Shown here one piece after another: positions 24,451 to 34,714 of a stretch of DNA of 64,000 nucleotides. The stretch is taken from NCBI GenBank assembly GCA_036873135.1, contig JAPTYO010000002.1:17944452-18008451 (forward strand). The letters run 5' to 3'. Positions within the stretch are counted from its first letter, which is position 1. The number at the start of each line of letters is the position of its first letter. The stretch is from Clarkia xantiana subsp. parviflora (lineage: Eukaryota > Streptophyta > Magnoliopsida > Myrtales > Onagraceae). Under the pieces are notes generated by a model. It saw nothing but the letters and a program-made list of their open reading frames with translations, ran no database searches and was not told the origin of the DNA. The translations under genes were made by a program, and so were the position numbers.

Positions 24451-25562
24451 CACTTAAAGTAATTCAACTTCATCCAATCAAAATTTTCGTCTATCTGTAT
24501 TTAACGTACAGTTCTTTTGACGATTTCGAGTGCTCCCAATAGGGACGCTTCCTCCTCATTTTTTTTTTTTTTTAGAATTGTCAAAAAGAATTCCATCTTT
24601 TGACTTCAACTTTTGAAGTAAGTCTCGACGACTTTCCCTGCATTATAGACGGCGGCCTAAACGAGTGTCCAACCTCGGTAATCAAGGCGTCGGTATATGG
24701 GATAGCATCACTCGCTAGAATAATAACATTTATAGACCACATCGAGAAGATCGTGGTCTTTCCCAATTTTAGAGTTATCCGCCAAGTGTTAGCTACATTC
24801 TCATTGAGGAGCGTTCAAACATTGGACCTATGACCAACCCCTTGGGATAATTAATCCGTAACATCAAATTCGGATTACTAAAATTCAAATAACGATTTGT
24901 ATTTCTGATTTCAGTAACTAAGTTTAATCACTTCAGTTACAAAAATCAAATTTTTTTTTCTTTTTTGTTGGACAGAAAATAAACTTGGCACAGCTAATTT
25001 TGGTTTTAACAAAACCAGACCCACACGGGGCTTACTCTCGTATACAAACGCCACGAGGTACATACGTGCCAAAGTTCAGGAGTGTGCAATTGAAAACTTC
25101 CATAACAATTGTCATACACACTCAATCGGCTTTCACCGATTTTTTTTTTTTTAAAAAAAAAAATCACATTTTCAACAATGGATTCAACGACCCCATAGGC
25201 CTCAACAGCTAAATTGGGTCAAGTCACCAAAGCCTCCTTAGCAAACATATCAATTTCGGATGCCTTAATAGGTTTAACAACCTTGACCATCTCGATTTTT
25301 CATAGTAGTCTCAACGACTTAGCGACCTCAACGGTCCTAATAGTCTCAACGGCTTTTGACGACTTTACCAGTCTCGACGACCTAAATGGCCTTAGCGATT
25401 TTATCAGTCGCATGTGCTCTCGAGCATGTTCACATTTTCAACATCATTGTTCGACAATATTTGTGAACTTTTAGAGAATAAATAATTTTCTCCAAAAAAT
25501 TGAATCTCAAAATTCAATTAAGCATCCTCTCATAAAACCAACAAATAAAATTGCCTTAAGAT
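24451..25562. other. 5' interior of the copia element
   Basis: Region where gag would lie on the minus strand. I recognise no Gag domain or zinc knuckle. It contains poly-A/T tracts (about 24560, 24952, 25140) and repeated CTCAACGAC-like phrases at 25190-25400. Confidence 0.4.
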
Positions 25563-26928
25563 TGTTGGAATTATTGAGGGTAAATATGCAAATTTACAAA
25601 GTCCGAGGACCAAAATGCAATATTCTAAAATTCAATGACTAAAAAGCAATTAGTCAAATTTCGGTTACTTACATGTAACTATACCAGTTAACATGCAAAA
25701 TATAGGCAACACCGAAATTATACGTAAAATCGACACAAAATGAATACGTATTTTATATACTGAGGCCCGTGCTAATCACAGTCTCCTTAAGGCAATTTCG
25801 CCCCTCCCCACCCTCGAGTTATGCAAAGGGGTTTATACAAGGGGCGATCACCTCCCAGGATTCAACAGTGTCATCGAATCGTGTTATGCATGCAACACGC
25901 TCGACCGAACCGAACCCAATACCTGAACTCAAACAAAGAACAGAAATGCCGACGACAACGGCTAAAAACAACTAGAAAGGTTGAACACGACATAAGTCGA
26001 AATCAACCTAAGAAGAACTCTGCAATTCGTCAACACGAAAAACAGAGGAGGAGAAAAATAACTTGGATTCCAAAAATATGGATTCCGAAAATATTGGATA
26101 CTCAACCAAAAGGAAGAGATCTCATTTTCTTCTACCAAAAAATTGAAGAGGAAGACTTCTTTATATAGGAGAAGAGAAGGGAGGATGAGAGCTCATCTAT
26201 TCGATGTGGTACAAAACTCTTTTCACAAATTCCATTCACAAAAAATGGGCTAGATTTAACATTGGGCTCAATAATAAAAAACATTTGGGCTCTAAACAAG
26301 ATTAGTCCAAAAAAAAAAAATTAATAAAAATTGGCCCATTTTCCAACATATAATTGGCTCAAGGACGGGTACTCTTATCATGTCATTGGCTAAGAATGGT
26401 GACAAATATGCCACCACCTATATTGGTGACAAGTAGATTTTCCACTTGGTGTTGGCGACAAGTAGGTTGTCATCTGGTGTTAGAGCATTTACAATGCAAA
26501 TCATCAACTCCTACCCCAACTTATTACCACATTAGCGCCACCTAATTATCTATATAATATATAAGGGAAGAGGAGAGAGGAAAGACTTTTCTGGTAATGA
26601 CACATCAACATGGAAGGGTTTTCTGATGTTGACACCTAATCATAAGTGGCCAATAAGATATTGCCATAACATCATTAATTTTTCAATTTACACAAAAGCA
26701 AAAAAAAAAAAAAATAATTAAAGCTCTCATCCTTATCTCTCTTTTGTGCCGCTCCATTTCTCTAATCTATGCATCTTCGATCTTTATTTCACGGTTACAT
26801 CTTCAATATTTAACGTCTAAGAAATATTTAAAGCACATCTTTAGTTTAGTTGTTTTGAACGTGTAAAATTATATAAAGACACAGAGCAAACTCATGATGT
26901 ACAAAAAGATCATCGAAAGAATATATAC

Positions 26929-26989
26929 TAAAGCATATAATATCTCCATTCTCAACTGATATTTCTTGCTTCAAATCAAGATTAGCCAC
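26929..26989 (-). pseudogene. Exon-like fragment inside the Helitron
   Basis: On the minus strand an acceptor (...TATACAG) and a donor (GTATATATTC) bracket 61 nt reading VANLDLKQEISVENGDIICF. The ENGDIICF ending resembles the IEDGDIICFQ phrase I recall from plant ubiquitin-specific proteases of the UBP12 type. The resemblance is short, so parentage is tentative; capture by the Helitron is inferred from position. Confidence 0.3.
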
Positions 26990-27860
26990 CTGTATACATG
27001 ATCTAGAATTATCAAATGAAAGGAGAAAGAAGATAATTGCAATTAACACTACAAGTTGTTACGAAGTAAGGCAGACCTCTTCATTACATGCACGGGTCAT
27101 ATACATGCACTCATTTGTAAGTTCATCTTCATCCCCTTCCTTGGATCTGAGCCCAATCGACCTGGATCTACGATTTATAGGTCCGAGATCGAACCCAAAG
27201 CGCTCAAATATGGGTTAAGTCGACAAGATATGAGTTTTGTAGGTCCGGGGATCGGTCACGAAGCTCTCGCCTTTTTTTTTCTTTACGACACTAGAAATTT
27301 GCAGGCTTTCTCCAGGTCCCTCTGCTTCCGCCGATCCATCTCCGACATACTTCAACTCGGTTCCTGATCCCACCAACGTTGGTGATTTATATCTCGGTTC
27401 ATGAACCCAGATCTGGGGGTTCAAACTCATATTTAGGCCACAGTGCATTACGAAGCAATGTAGGAGGTGGTGGTGGGTGAGTCCATGAGGCCGGTGGCAA
27501 GGAGGAGATGGAGTAATGGTGGTTGTAGCAGCGTTGGAGGAGCTTGATGAACTCGCCGGGGAAAGACTAAAGACGAAGCTAGAGCCTGCCGCCGTGATGT
27601 AGAATAGACCATAGATGAAGCTAGAAGTAGAGCCTTTCGCTGTATAGAAGAGATGAGATAAAATATTTGGCATCTGCGGCGCTAGACTAGTGTGATGTGA
27701 AGTGTAACTCCTAAAGTCATAGGGTTTTTCTTGATATATCATCTATCAACATGTTTTAATAGCCCAACCCACTTTTCTTTACTACCACCAACCCATTTGA
27801 AAGGTTGTCCACACTAAATACAGGTTTCGTTTTCTCTTTTTCTTTTCCACAATCCATTAA

Positions 27861-28190
27861 GGTCACGTTTGATTGTCGGTATTGCTATATCCCAATACAC
27901 GTATTAGCTAATACATGTTTAGCTAATATATGCTTAGCTAATACAATGTTTGATTGTGTCATGTATTAGGATATCCTAATACAATGTTTGAATGAACTTT
28001 GTACTAGAATATCCTAACACAATGTCTAAAAGACCTAAATACCCCTAAATTGATATATACATTTTTTTCAATTATTATTATAATTGAAGGCCGGCCGGTG
28101 GTCGCCGAAGTTTGGCCGGGGGTCTTCGGAGTCCGGCCGGGGGTCGCCGGAGTCCGACCGGGGTGGCCGGAGGTCGCCGGAGTCCGGCCT
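27861..28190. mobile_element. Truncated Tourist-like copy
   Basis: Starts GGTCACGTTTGATTGTCGGT beside TTAA and repeats the TATTAGCTAATAC arm and the CCGGCCGG..GGTCGCCGGAGTCC minisatellite of the element at 9938-10934. No right terminus is present. Confidence 0.75.
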
Positions 28191-28994
28191 TCCTCAGCAG
28201 CCTCACTGACCGACCTCAATCATTTCCATAGTTTCTACTAAAAAATGAAGTCAAGAGATGCAGCATATGTTAGTCATTTGTCTGTGTCGATTAGATGAGG
28301 TTAGTTGCACTATGTTTAGGGAGATTAATAATTGAGAAATAGAATGCAGATGCTCTGGTTCTGAAAACAGACATTGCTGCATATCAATGATTTCATCGAA
28401 TAACGTATATGTATTGCATTTGGTTAGGTCTCTTCCTACTTCAGAATATTAAAAGTATTATATTATATTTTCAAAATTTTTACATAAATACTTTAAAGAT
28501 ATAATTTTTAAACTATAATATTCAGAATGAAAAATATTGTAATAAATATATATAAATTAAAGTGGAACATTTCATACAAATGATTATTTCATCCAATTCA
28601 AACAAATAGATATACAACCTGATCTTTAAATTTTTTTTTATCACTACTAATAAGTAAATTGTCTATTTATACAAAAAAAAAATGTGTCTACATAAAGTTC
28701 AGACTTAAATAGTTATCTTCTTTTTGTCAATTTTTTTAACTAACAACCCCACGCCGTGCGTGAGACTAGAGAGCTTAGAAACTTCAATTTTTTTCATACA
28801 TTTTATTGTTTATAGTTTAACACGTCGCGCCCCGCGCGTAGCGCGGGGTCAGCACCTAGTTTTCTTATAAAAATAAAAGTGTCTAGGAGTTATCCATCAC
28901 TACTCTAATGGTGTCTCCATTTTTCAACCCAACTTTAATTTTATATATATTAAAAAATTTAATCAACAAAACAAAAAGTATGAGAGAAGATAAA

Positions 28995-29020
28995 ATAATA
29001 ATAATAATAATAATAATAAT
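28995..29020. repeat. (ATA)n microsatellite
   Basis: About nine trinucleotide units. Confidence 0.9.
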
Positions 29021-29120
29021 GAGATAGTAATGGTGGGATGAGAGAAACTGGACTTTTCTAGATGCCCTCCGAGATTTTTCATCTCAGGGACTAGAAATAA
29101 ATATATTATAATTATAAGAA

Positions 29121-30790
29121 CTATATTATAAATATAATACCTAAATAAAATAATAGAAGATTATCTTTCGGCGATTTAAACAAGGCTACAACACATTTAT
29201 AGCACCGTACCTTCTAAAAATATATTATTGTATTATTAAAAGTACAGATCGGTGTTTCGTCTTTTAAAGGGCCCATCAAGTCCTATTGGCGTTATCTACT
29301 CTTCACAGAACTTCATTAGTGGTCTTTACAGTTTAAGAGTACTTCATGACCAACTCATCAATTCATCGAAAAGTAATTGTTACATTCAGTAAATTGGAAA
29401 TCTTAGAGACTAGGTTCCACATCTTAAAATATTATATGATCAATTCACATAATTTCATACTCTTTATATGGTTTTTTTTAAATATTATATTTAAATTAAA
29501 TATTCATATTTTTAAAAATACGGACTTAACAACTAGTGAACAATATTCAAGTATTGGATCGTCTTAATTTAAAAAGTGGAAAAAAAATATGTACAAAAAA
29601 ATGTAATTGATTTTTATAAAAATTTACATTTTGTGCAAATTTGTCAAAGTTGGTCAATTTTATATCAAATATTTAGATTCAACAAGGAAAAACGTGTGGT
29701 TATCCCGAAATTCGAAACTCGACGTCGTTAGGGTAGTAGTTCAATATTTACCTACCATAATTAAAAAAAATACGATTTTTTTGGTATTTACAAAATTATA
29801 TAGAAGTTTACAAATATGGTATATAAATGAACACATGATTTTTTTTTAAATAATGGTTGTCATAATTCAAAAATTGCATTACAAAAAATATACAAACAAT
29901 ACATTAAAGTTGTCAACTAGAATAATATATATATATGAGATTACATAGAATTTTCACATAGATTACTATTATTAAATTGCTAGAGATGTTCGACCAAATC
30001 CTCTTGTAATTTATATGTTTCTCTTAATCATGTAATTGGGTATTATTTTTTTATAATACTATTAGGAGCAGTCCTCATGTGGCGGGCGGGATATGGTTGA
30101 TACGTATAATTATTGATAGAATAATAGTGATTAATTAAATTCATTGAATCTATTATTTCATCATAATCGACGTATATGCGTTATCCGTCGATTAGCATAT
30201 CTTGATTCATCCTCATCAGCAGATTCATTTTTTTACACACATTCATCAGATCATATTAATTAGTAAATTGGTTATATGTATTAATGATATTTTTTTTACT
30301 AATGATTTCCAATAAACTTAAATCAGAAATATATCATATATCATCCTAAAAATATAATTTTTATAACGATGTATCAACAAAAAAATATCTTTGTTCCATA
30401 AAATAATATAATATAATAAGTAAATTATATAGAAATGTATATGCACTAAAATAATATAATATTTTTTTAGTAAATAATTATTCCATATTTAATAATATGG
30501 AATTTGATACAATTTTAAAATTTAGAATTGATGGTTGTACAACATAGTATACATAACAAAAATTGATTCGAAAGTTGGTTCACGTCATTATTTAACTTAC
30601 TTAATATTAAAAATGAGTAATTACGACTCGTGAAATTATATGACTTAGTGTCATATATAATCAAAGAGAGGAGTAATAATTGAATAAACAAAATATTAAA
30701 AAGTTGGCACCAACATGAATAGTAACGTTGGAGTTAATTTCATCTTTTTAGTTTCGTTTATATAACGTAAATGAATAAAAGTTATAATAG
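29121..30790. other. AT-rich interior, no gene seen
   Basis: Interior of the split Harbinger-like element. Low-complexity AT-rich DNA; the open frames are short and without recognisable domains. Confidence 0.5.
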
Positions 30791-30799
30791 TTTATATTA

Positions 30800-31567
30800 G
30801 GGTTAAGAACCTAAAAACTGTATGAATTTTACACCATATGTCAGTTTGGTGTCTGAGGTTTAGAATGACTGTCTGAATTTTCATATATGTTGCTATTTGG
30901 TGTCTCCGTCTATTTTTGGGGTTAAATTGGACGGAGTCTGGTCACGTGATGGTCATGTGAGTGGCCAATTTTCAAAATTCCAAAATTACCCCCAACCAGC
31001 CAATTCCGGCTGATTTAGGGCTTAGGGTTCCGGCCGATTCAGGCCAATTCCCGGCCAATTACGACCGATTTAGGGCTAAGCATCTCCGATTTCGGCCTAT
31101 TGCGGCCAAACCCTACCCGATTTCGGCCGATTACGGCCAAACCCACCCCGATTTCGGCCAATTACGGCCAAACCCACCCCGATTTCGGCCGATTATGGCC
31201 AAACTCGTCCCGATTACGGCCGATTTTGGCTGATTCCCGGCCAATTCCGACCAATTCCGACCGATTAGAGGTTGGTGGCTGGAGGTGGGTGGCCGGAGTC
31301 GAAGGTGGGTGGCCGGAGTCGAAGGTGGGTGGCCGGAGTCGAAGGTGGGTGGCCGAAGTAGGGGTGGGTGGCCGGATTGTCAGTTAGTTTAAAAAAAATG
31401 GAAAAATTGTCTTTTCAAGTAAGACTGTTAAATTTAACCCCAAAAACTAACGGAAAACCAAATAGGCACAAAACAGAAAATTGGGACACCAAATATCAAC
31501 AGTTTAAAATTGAGACACCAAACTGACACTCATGTCAAAATCCAGACAGTTTTTAAGTTCTATTCCC
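30800..31567. mobile_element. Mutator-like MITE with internal minisatellites
   Basis: A 768-bp element with a perfect 9-bp duplication TTTATATTA (30791-30799; 31568-31576). Inverted arms of about 150 bp start GGGTTAAGAACCTAAAAACT; the right complement is GGGAATAGAACTTAAAAACT. They share GTCAGTTTGGTGTCT further in. The centre (about 30990-31380) holds ACGGCCAAACCCACCCCGAT and GGTGGGTGGCCGGAGTCGAA tandem repeats. A 9-bp duplication and long arms fit Mutator-like elements. No transposase. Confidence 0.85.
31050..31376 (+). repeat. Two GC-rich minisatellites
   Basis: 31090-31250 repeats a unit of roughly 30 bp with the core GATTTCGGCCGATTACGGCC. About 31271-31376 holds four to five copies of a 20-bp unit GGTGGGTGGCCGGAGTCGAA. 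Confidence 0.9.
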
Positions 31568-31576
31568 TTTATATTA

Positions 31577-32647
31577 CATATTAAAACTAATAATCACGAG
31601 TACCATTTTTTTTCATACATAGTACTCATTTTATTGAATTAAAATAAACCCAGTTAAAAACAATTTTTAATATTGGTTATTTGTTTGTTCAAAAACTAAA
31701 TTTTAATATTTTATTTGTTATAATATTCGTGCTTATATTTTCTATATTAATACAATTTTTATGTAAAATTAAACGTGACGAGATTTTTAATAACATGTGA
31801 TATCATATATTTTAATATACTACATTATTATAATAAATTAATTAAAATAAGACACATAAGTTCATTATTTTTTATAATATATATTATTTTATTTTATGTT
31901 AGTCTTAAGATTGTTGATTGTAAAATCTAATGATTCACCTATAATTACTATTACCGCGATAGCTAACATTACTAATATTCTATCATTGTCATCATTTATA
32001 AAATTAGGACCAAGTTAAAGTCACATACCAACATATTTTGACATGTAATTCGATGTACCAATTATTAATCTTCCATTAAACCGTAACGTGATCGATACAT
32101 GATGTATTACATTACTGCCACATAATACTTATTTTTCAAATATATAATAAAAAATAGAAATAGTTTAAAAAAAACTAAAAGATCTAAATCTTAAATAAAT
32201 ATTTAAAACATAGAATTTAATTCATATAATATCCCACAATAGTTTAAAATATAAAATGAGGAAAATATTGTAAAAAGTTGTTTAAGAAAATAGGAAAAAA
32301 ATTAAAATTTATAAAACACTTTGTATGATATGATTTTAATTTTCTCACACTTAAAATATAAGTATTTAGATTTAGATGGTTCTTCCTCGTTTTCCAGCTT
32401 TTTTTTTTTTTTTGGCTACGAATTCAATTGCAAATTTAATTTTCTACTTTGTGGCATTATTTCAAAGAATAATACAAAACGTATAATAATTTAAAAATAG
32501 TGTGAAGGGTTAGAAGTAGAACTATAGAATACTAGGATTAGCACAATGAATGGTGAAGTGACGCCATTTTTTTGCCTAAATAAAGTGTAAGTGACGCCAT
32601 TGGAACTTGAATTTTGATCGCTTATATGTTAAGGTACAAGGCACGGT
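31577..32647. other. AT-rich stretch, no gene seen
   Basis: Very AT-rich. A short direct repeat AGTGACGCCATT occurs near 32558 and 32589. Confidence 0.5.
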
Positions 32648-32739
32648 GCTATGTTTGTATTGTAGCCTAAGTTGTATTGGCGAGAGATAATCTGCTATGT
32701 TTGTATTGTAGCCTAAGTTGTATTGGCGAGAGATAATCT
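32648..32739 (+). repeat. 46-bp perfect tandem duplication
   Basis: The unit starting GCTATGTTTGTATTGTAGCC occurs at 32648-32693 and 32694-32739 without a visible mismatch. Confidence 0.95.
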
Positions 32740-32946
32740 TCTATTATATTAGTTAGCACTTATAATTATAATATATTTATTTTTAATCCCTGAGATGAAA
32801 AATCTCAGAGTTCTAATAGAAAAGTCCAGAGAAACTAAATCCCACCAAGGAAGGATGAGACACCAAAATGAAAATTATTTTAATGGATAAAGACAAGACA
32901 TAATCTTATGTGGAGGAGTTGAGGTTTTGCATTGTGGATGCTCTTA

Positions 32947-33184
32947 ATGATAAGTAGATTACTAACTGATGTTGATGATAAATAAGTCGCCGCCTGCTAT
33001 TAATGGCAAGTTGCCGCTTGATCTTTTTACGATCCTAAAGCATTCCCTTGGCGGACTCTCGGTGTTGCTAGGTCGAGGTATCGTTATCGGGGCTTAGTGG
33101 CTTTATCAAAACCTACATCTAACAAGTTCCTTCAATTATTCTTCACAAATATGGTTGGTATTTGTATTATTTAATTTTTTTAGG
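32947..33184. other. Flank with short GTCGCCGC/AAGTAG repeats
   Basis: Shares degenerate GATAAGTAGATT / GTTGGCGACAAGTAGG phrases with 26400-26479 on the other side of the Harbinger-like insertion. No gene is recognised. Confidence 0.4.
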
Positions 33185-33805
33185 GTTAGATGTACTTTTC
33201 ATACTTTAACTGAATGTGGCTTTTAATATTATATGTTTGGTTTTGTATACACCAGATGTTTGAAAAAAAATGTGGATTTTGGTACATTCGTTAGTTGGTC
33301 GTTAGTTGGTCGTTAGTTTTGTCTGTTAAATGACATGTGCAAGTCACGTGACAGACCATAATTTTTTTTATTTTGTTCAATTTAGTCTCTCAAATATATT
33401 CCTATTTTTTTTTAATTTAGTCCTAATACTTCAAAATCGAACCCAATTGACCTAGCCGGACCTAGCCTAGCTCCAACCCTGGGTCGGGGTCGCGGACCTA
33501 GCCGACATGAACCCAAAGTTGGACCTAGCCTTAGGCTAGGTCCGGCTAGGTCAATTGGGTTCGATTTTGAATTTTTAGGACTAAATTAAATAAAATAAAA
33601 GTTAGGAATATATTTGAGGGACTAAATTGAATAAAATCAAAAGTTTAGGGTCGGTCATGTGTCTTACACATGTCATTTATCGGCCAAAACTAATGGTCAA
33701 CTAACATATGTACCAAAAGCCACATTTTTTAACCAAAACTATACAAAACCAAACATTCAGTATTAAAAGCCACATTTGGTCAAACATATAATGTGAAAAC
33801 TCATA
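33185..33805. mobile_element. Foldback (long inverted repeat) element
   Basis: About 620 bp that is almost entirely self-complementary. The left arm carries GAATGTGGCTTTTAATA, TTTGGTACATTCGTTAG and CAATTTAGTC; the right arm carries their complements. The centre has AATTGACCTAGCCGGACC facing GGTCCGGCTAGGTCAATT. The extreme ends and target duplication are not clear. A Mutator-like or other foldback MITE is likely. Confidence 0.75.
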
Positions 33806-34714
33806 AAAAATTGACTTTTTTAAAAATATGATACAGATTAAAAAAAAAAAAAAGTTATACTTGTAAAATTGATCTGATGTTACAGCTAAATTCATCATGT
33901 TATTAGTATAAATATAATATTTTTGAAGCATACAAGAAAAATCGAACTCCATATCTTTCTTTCCTTTTTTTACAATATAAAAATAAACTAATTTTTAGAA
34001 AGGATATTACATAAAATAATTAAGAATTTAGAAAGAGTCCAACTATAAGTGATGTTTCTAATCGTTGTCTTAGATTTAAAATGTTGATATTTGATGTTCT
34101 AACTATTAAATCTATTTTATTATTTTTCGACTAAGTATGACATTAAAAATGATATTTTAAACAATAAAAATATATTATTTTTCTACTCATAATTTATGCT
34201 TATTTGATGTTTAAGAAATATATTTATTCCATCAATTTTAAGAGCAAATATTATCATTTTAAATCTAGAACGATTAAAATCTTGACCAATAGTTGATACT
34301 TTTTTTTATTTCTTAACCCCACATAATAATTTCAATATCCGATATAACTGGTCTGAATCCGGGAAAGCAACTAAATGGGTCCAATTTACCAAAAAAAAAA
34401 AAAAACTAAATGGGTCCATCTGTTTCGACCTACAAAAGATCCAACTGTAAAAAATATATATAAACAAGTAGAGTCAGTCTAAAGGATACAAACTTTTTGA
34501 AGTGTATAATCTAAAGGTTACAACTTGTTAGTTGTTTTACATCATAAACGAGTATAAATTACGATCATAAAGTCCAAACCAGGATCTAACTTCCAAATTT
34601 ACCAAGCTCCTTCAACAAATTGGAGGATGTATCATCTCCACAGCAAAAGAATTGCTCAAAACAAAAATATATAAACATTAATTAAAAGTTAAAACTATAA
34701 CTTCAGTTTACCAT
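33806..34714. other. AT-rich spacer and 3' flank of the ALP1-like gene
   Basis: AT-rich. CTAAATGGGTCCA occurs twice around a poly-A run (34369-34419). It probably includes the 3' untranslated region of the minus-strand gene ending at 34715. Confidence 0.5.

Larger units (their letters stand above)
19951..26348 (-). mobile_element. Complete Ty1/copia LTR retrotransposon, coding-dead
   Basis: LTRs at 19951-20750 and 25563-26348 begin TGTTGG and end CCAACA, and a 5-bp duplication TATAA flanks the whole (19946-19950; 26349-26353). Pol reads on the minus strand, so the high-coordinate LTR is the 5' LTR. A purine tract GTGGGGGAT on the minus strand adjoins the low-coordinate LTR at 20751. By eye the LTRs differ at about six bases plus an extra 14-bp copy of ATACTGAGGCCCGT in the 19951 LTR, which implies recent insertion. 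No standard initiator-tRNA primer site is seen after the 5' LTR. Confidence 0.9.
26549..28859 (+). mobile_element. Non-autonomous Helitron
   Basis: The 5' end TCTATATAATATATAAGGG follows an A at 26548. The 3' end has a perfect 8-bp hairpin CCCCGCGC-GTA-GCGCGGGG (28830-28848) seven bases before CTAG (28856-28859), then T at 28860, giving insertion between A and T without duplication. These are classic plant Helitron ends. It carries a truncated Tourist-like copy at 27861 and an exon-like piece at 26929-26989. No Rep/helicase gene is present. Confidence 0.8.
26483..32943. mobile_element. Harbinger-like element split by later insertions
   Basis: The left end GAGCATTTACAATGCAAA and the right end, whose complement is GAGCATCCACAATGCAAAA, are inverted repeats bordered by TTA at 26480-26482 and 32944-32946. 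The arms continue as inverted similarity: 29030-29118 matches the complement of 32762-32852 (GGACTTTTCTA...AAATCTCAG...). The left arm is interrupted by the Helitron at 26549-28859 and the centre by the MITE at 30800-31567. Outside, 26354-26479 and 32947-33030 share GACAAGTAG-type repeats, consistent with one locus split by this insertion. No transposase is found. Confidence 0.65.

Noticed and set aside
28741..28772. Second Helitron 3' end (CCCCACGCCGTGCGTGAGACTAGAG)
   Set aside because: The hairpin is weak and CTAG is followed by A; the perfect end at 28859 explains the element better.
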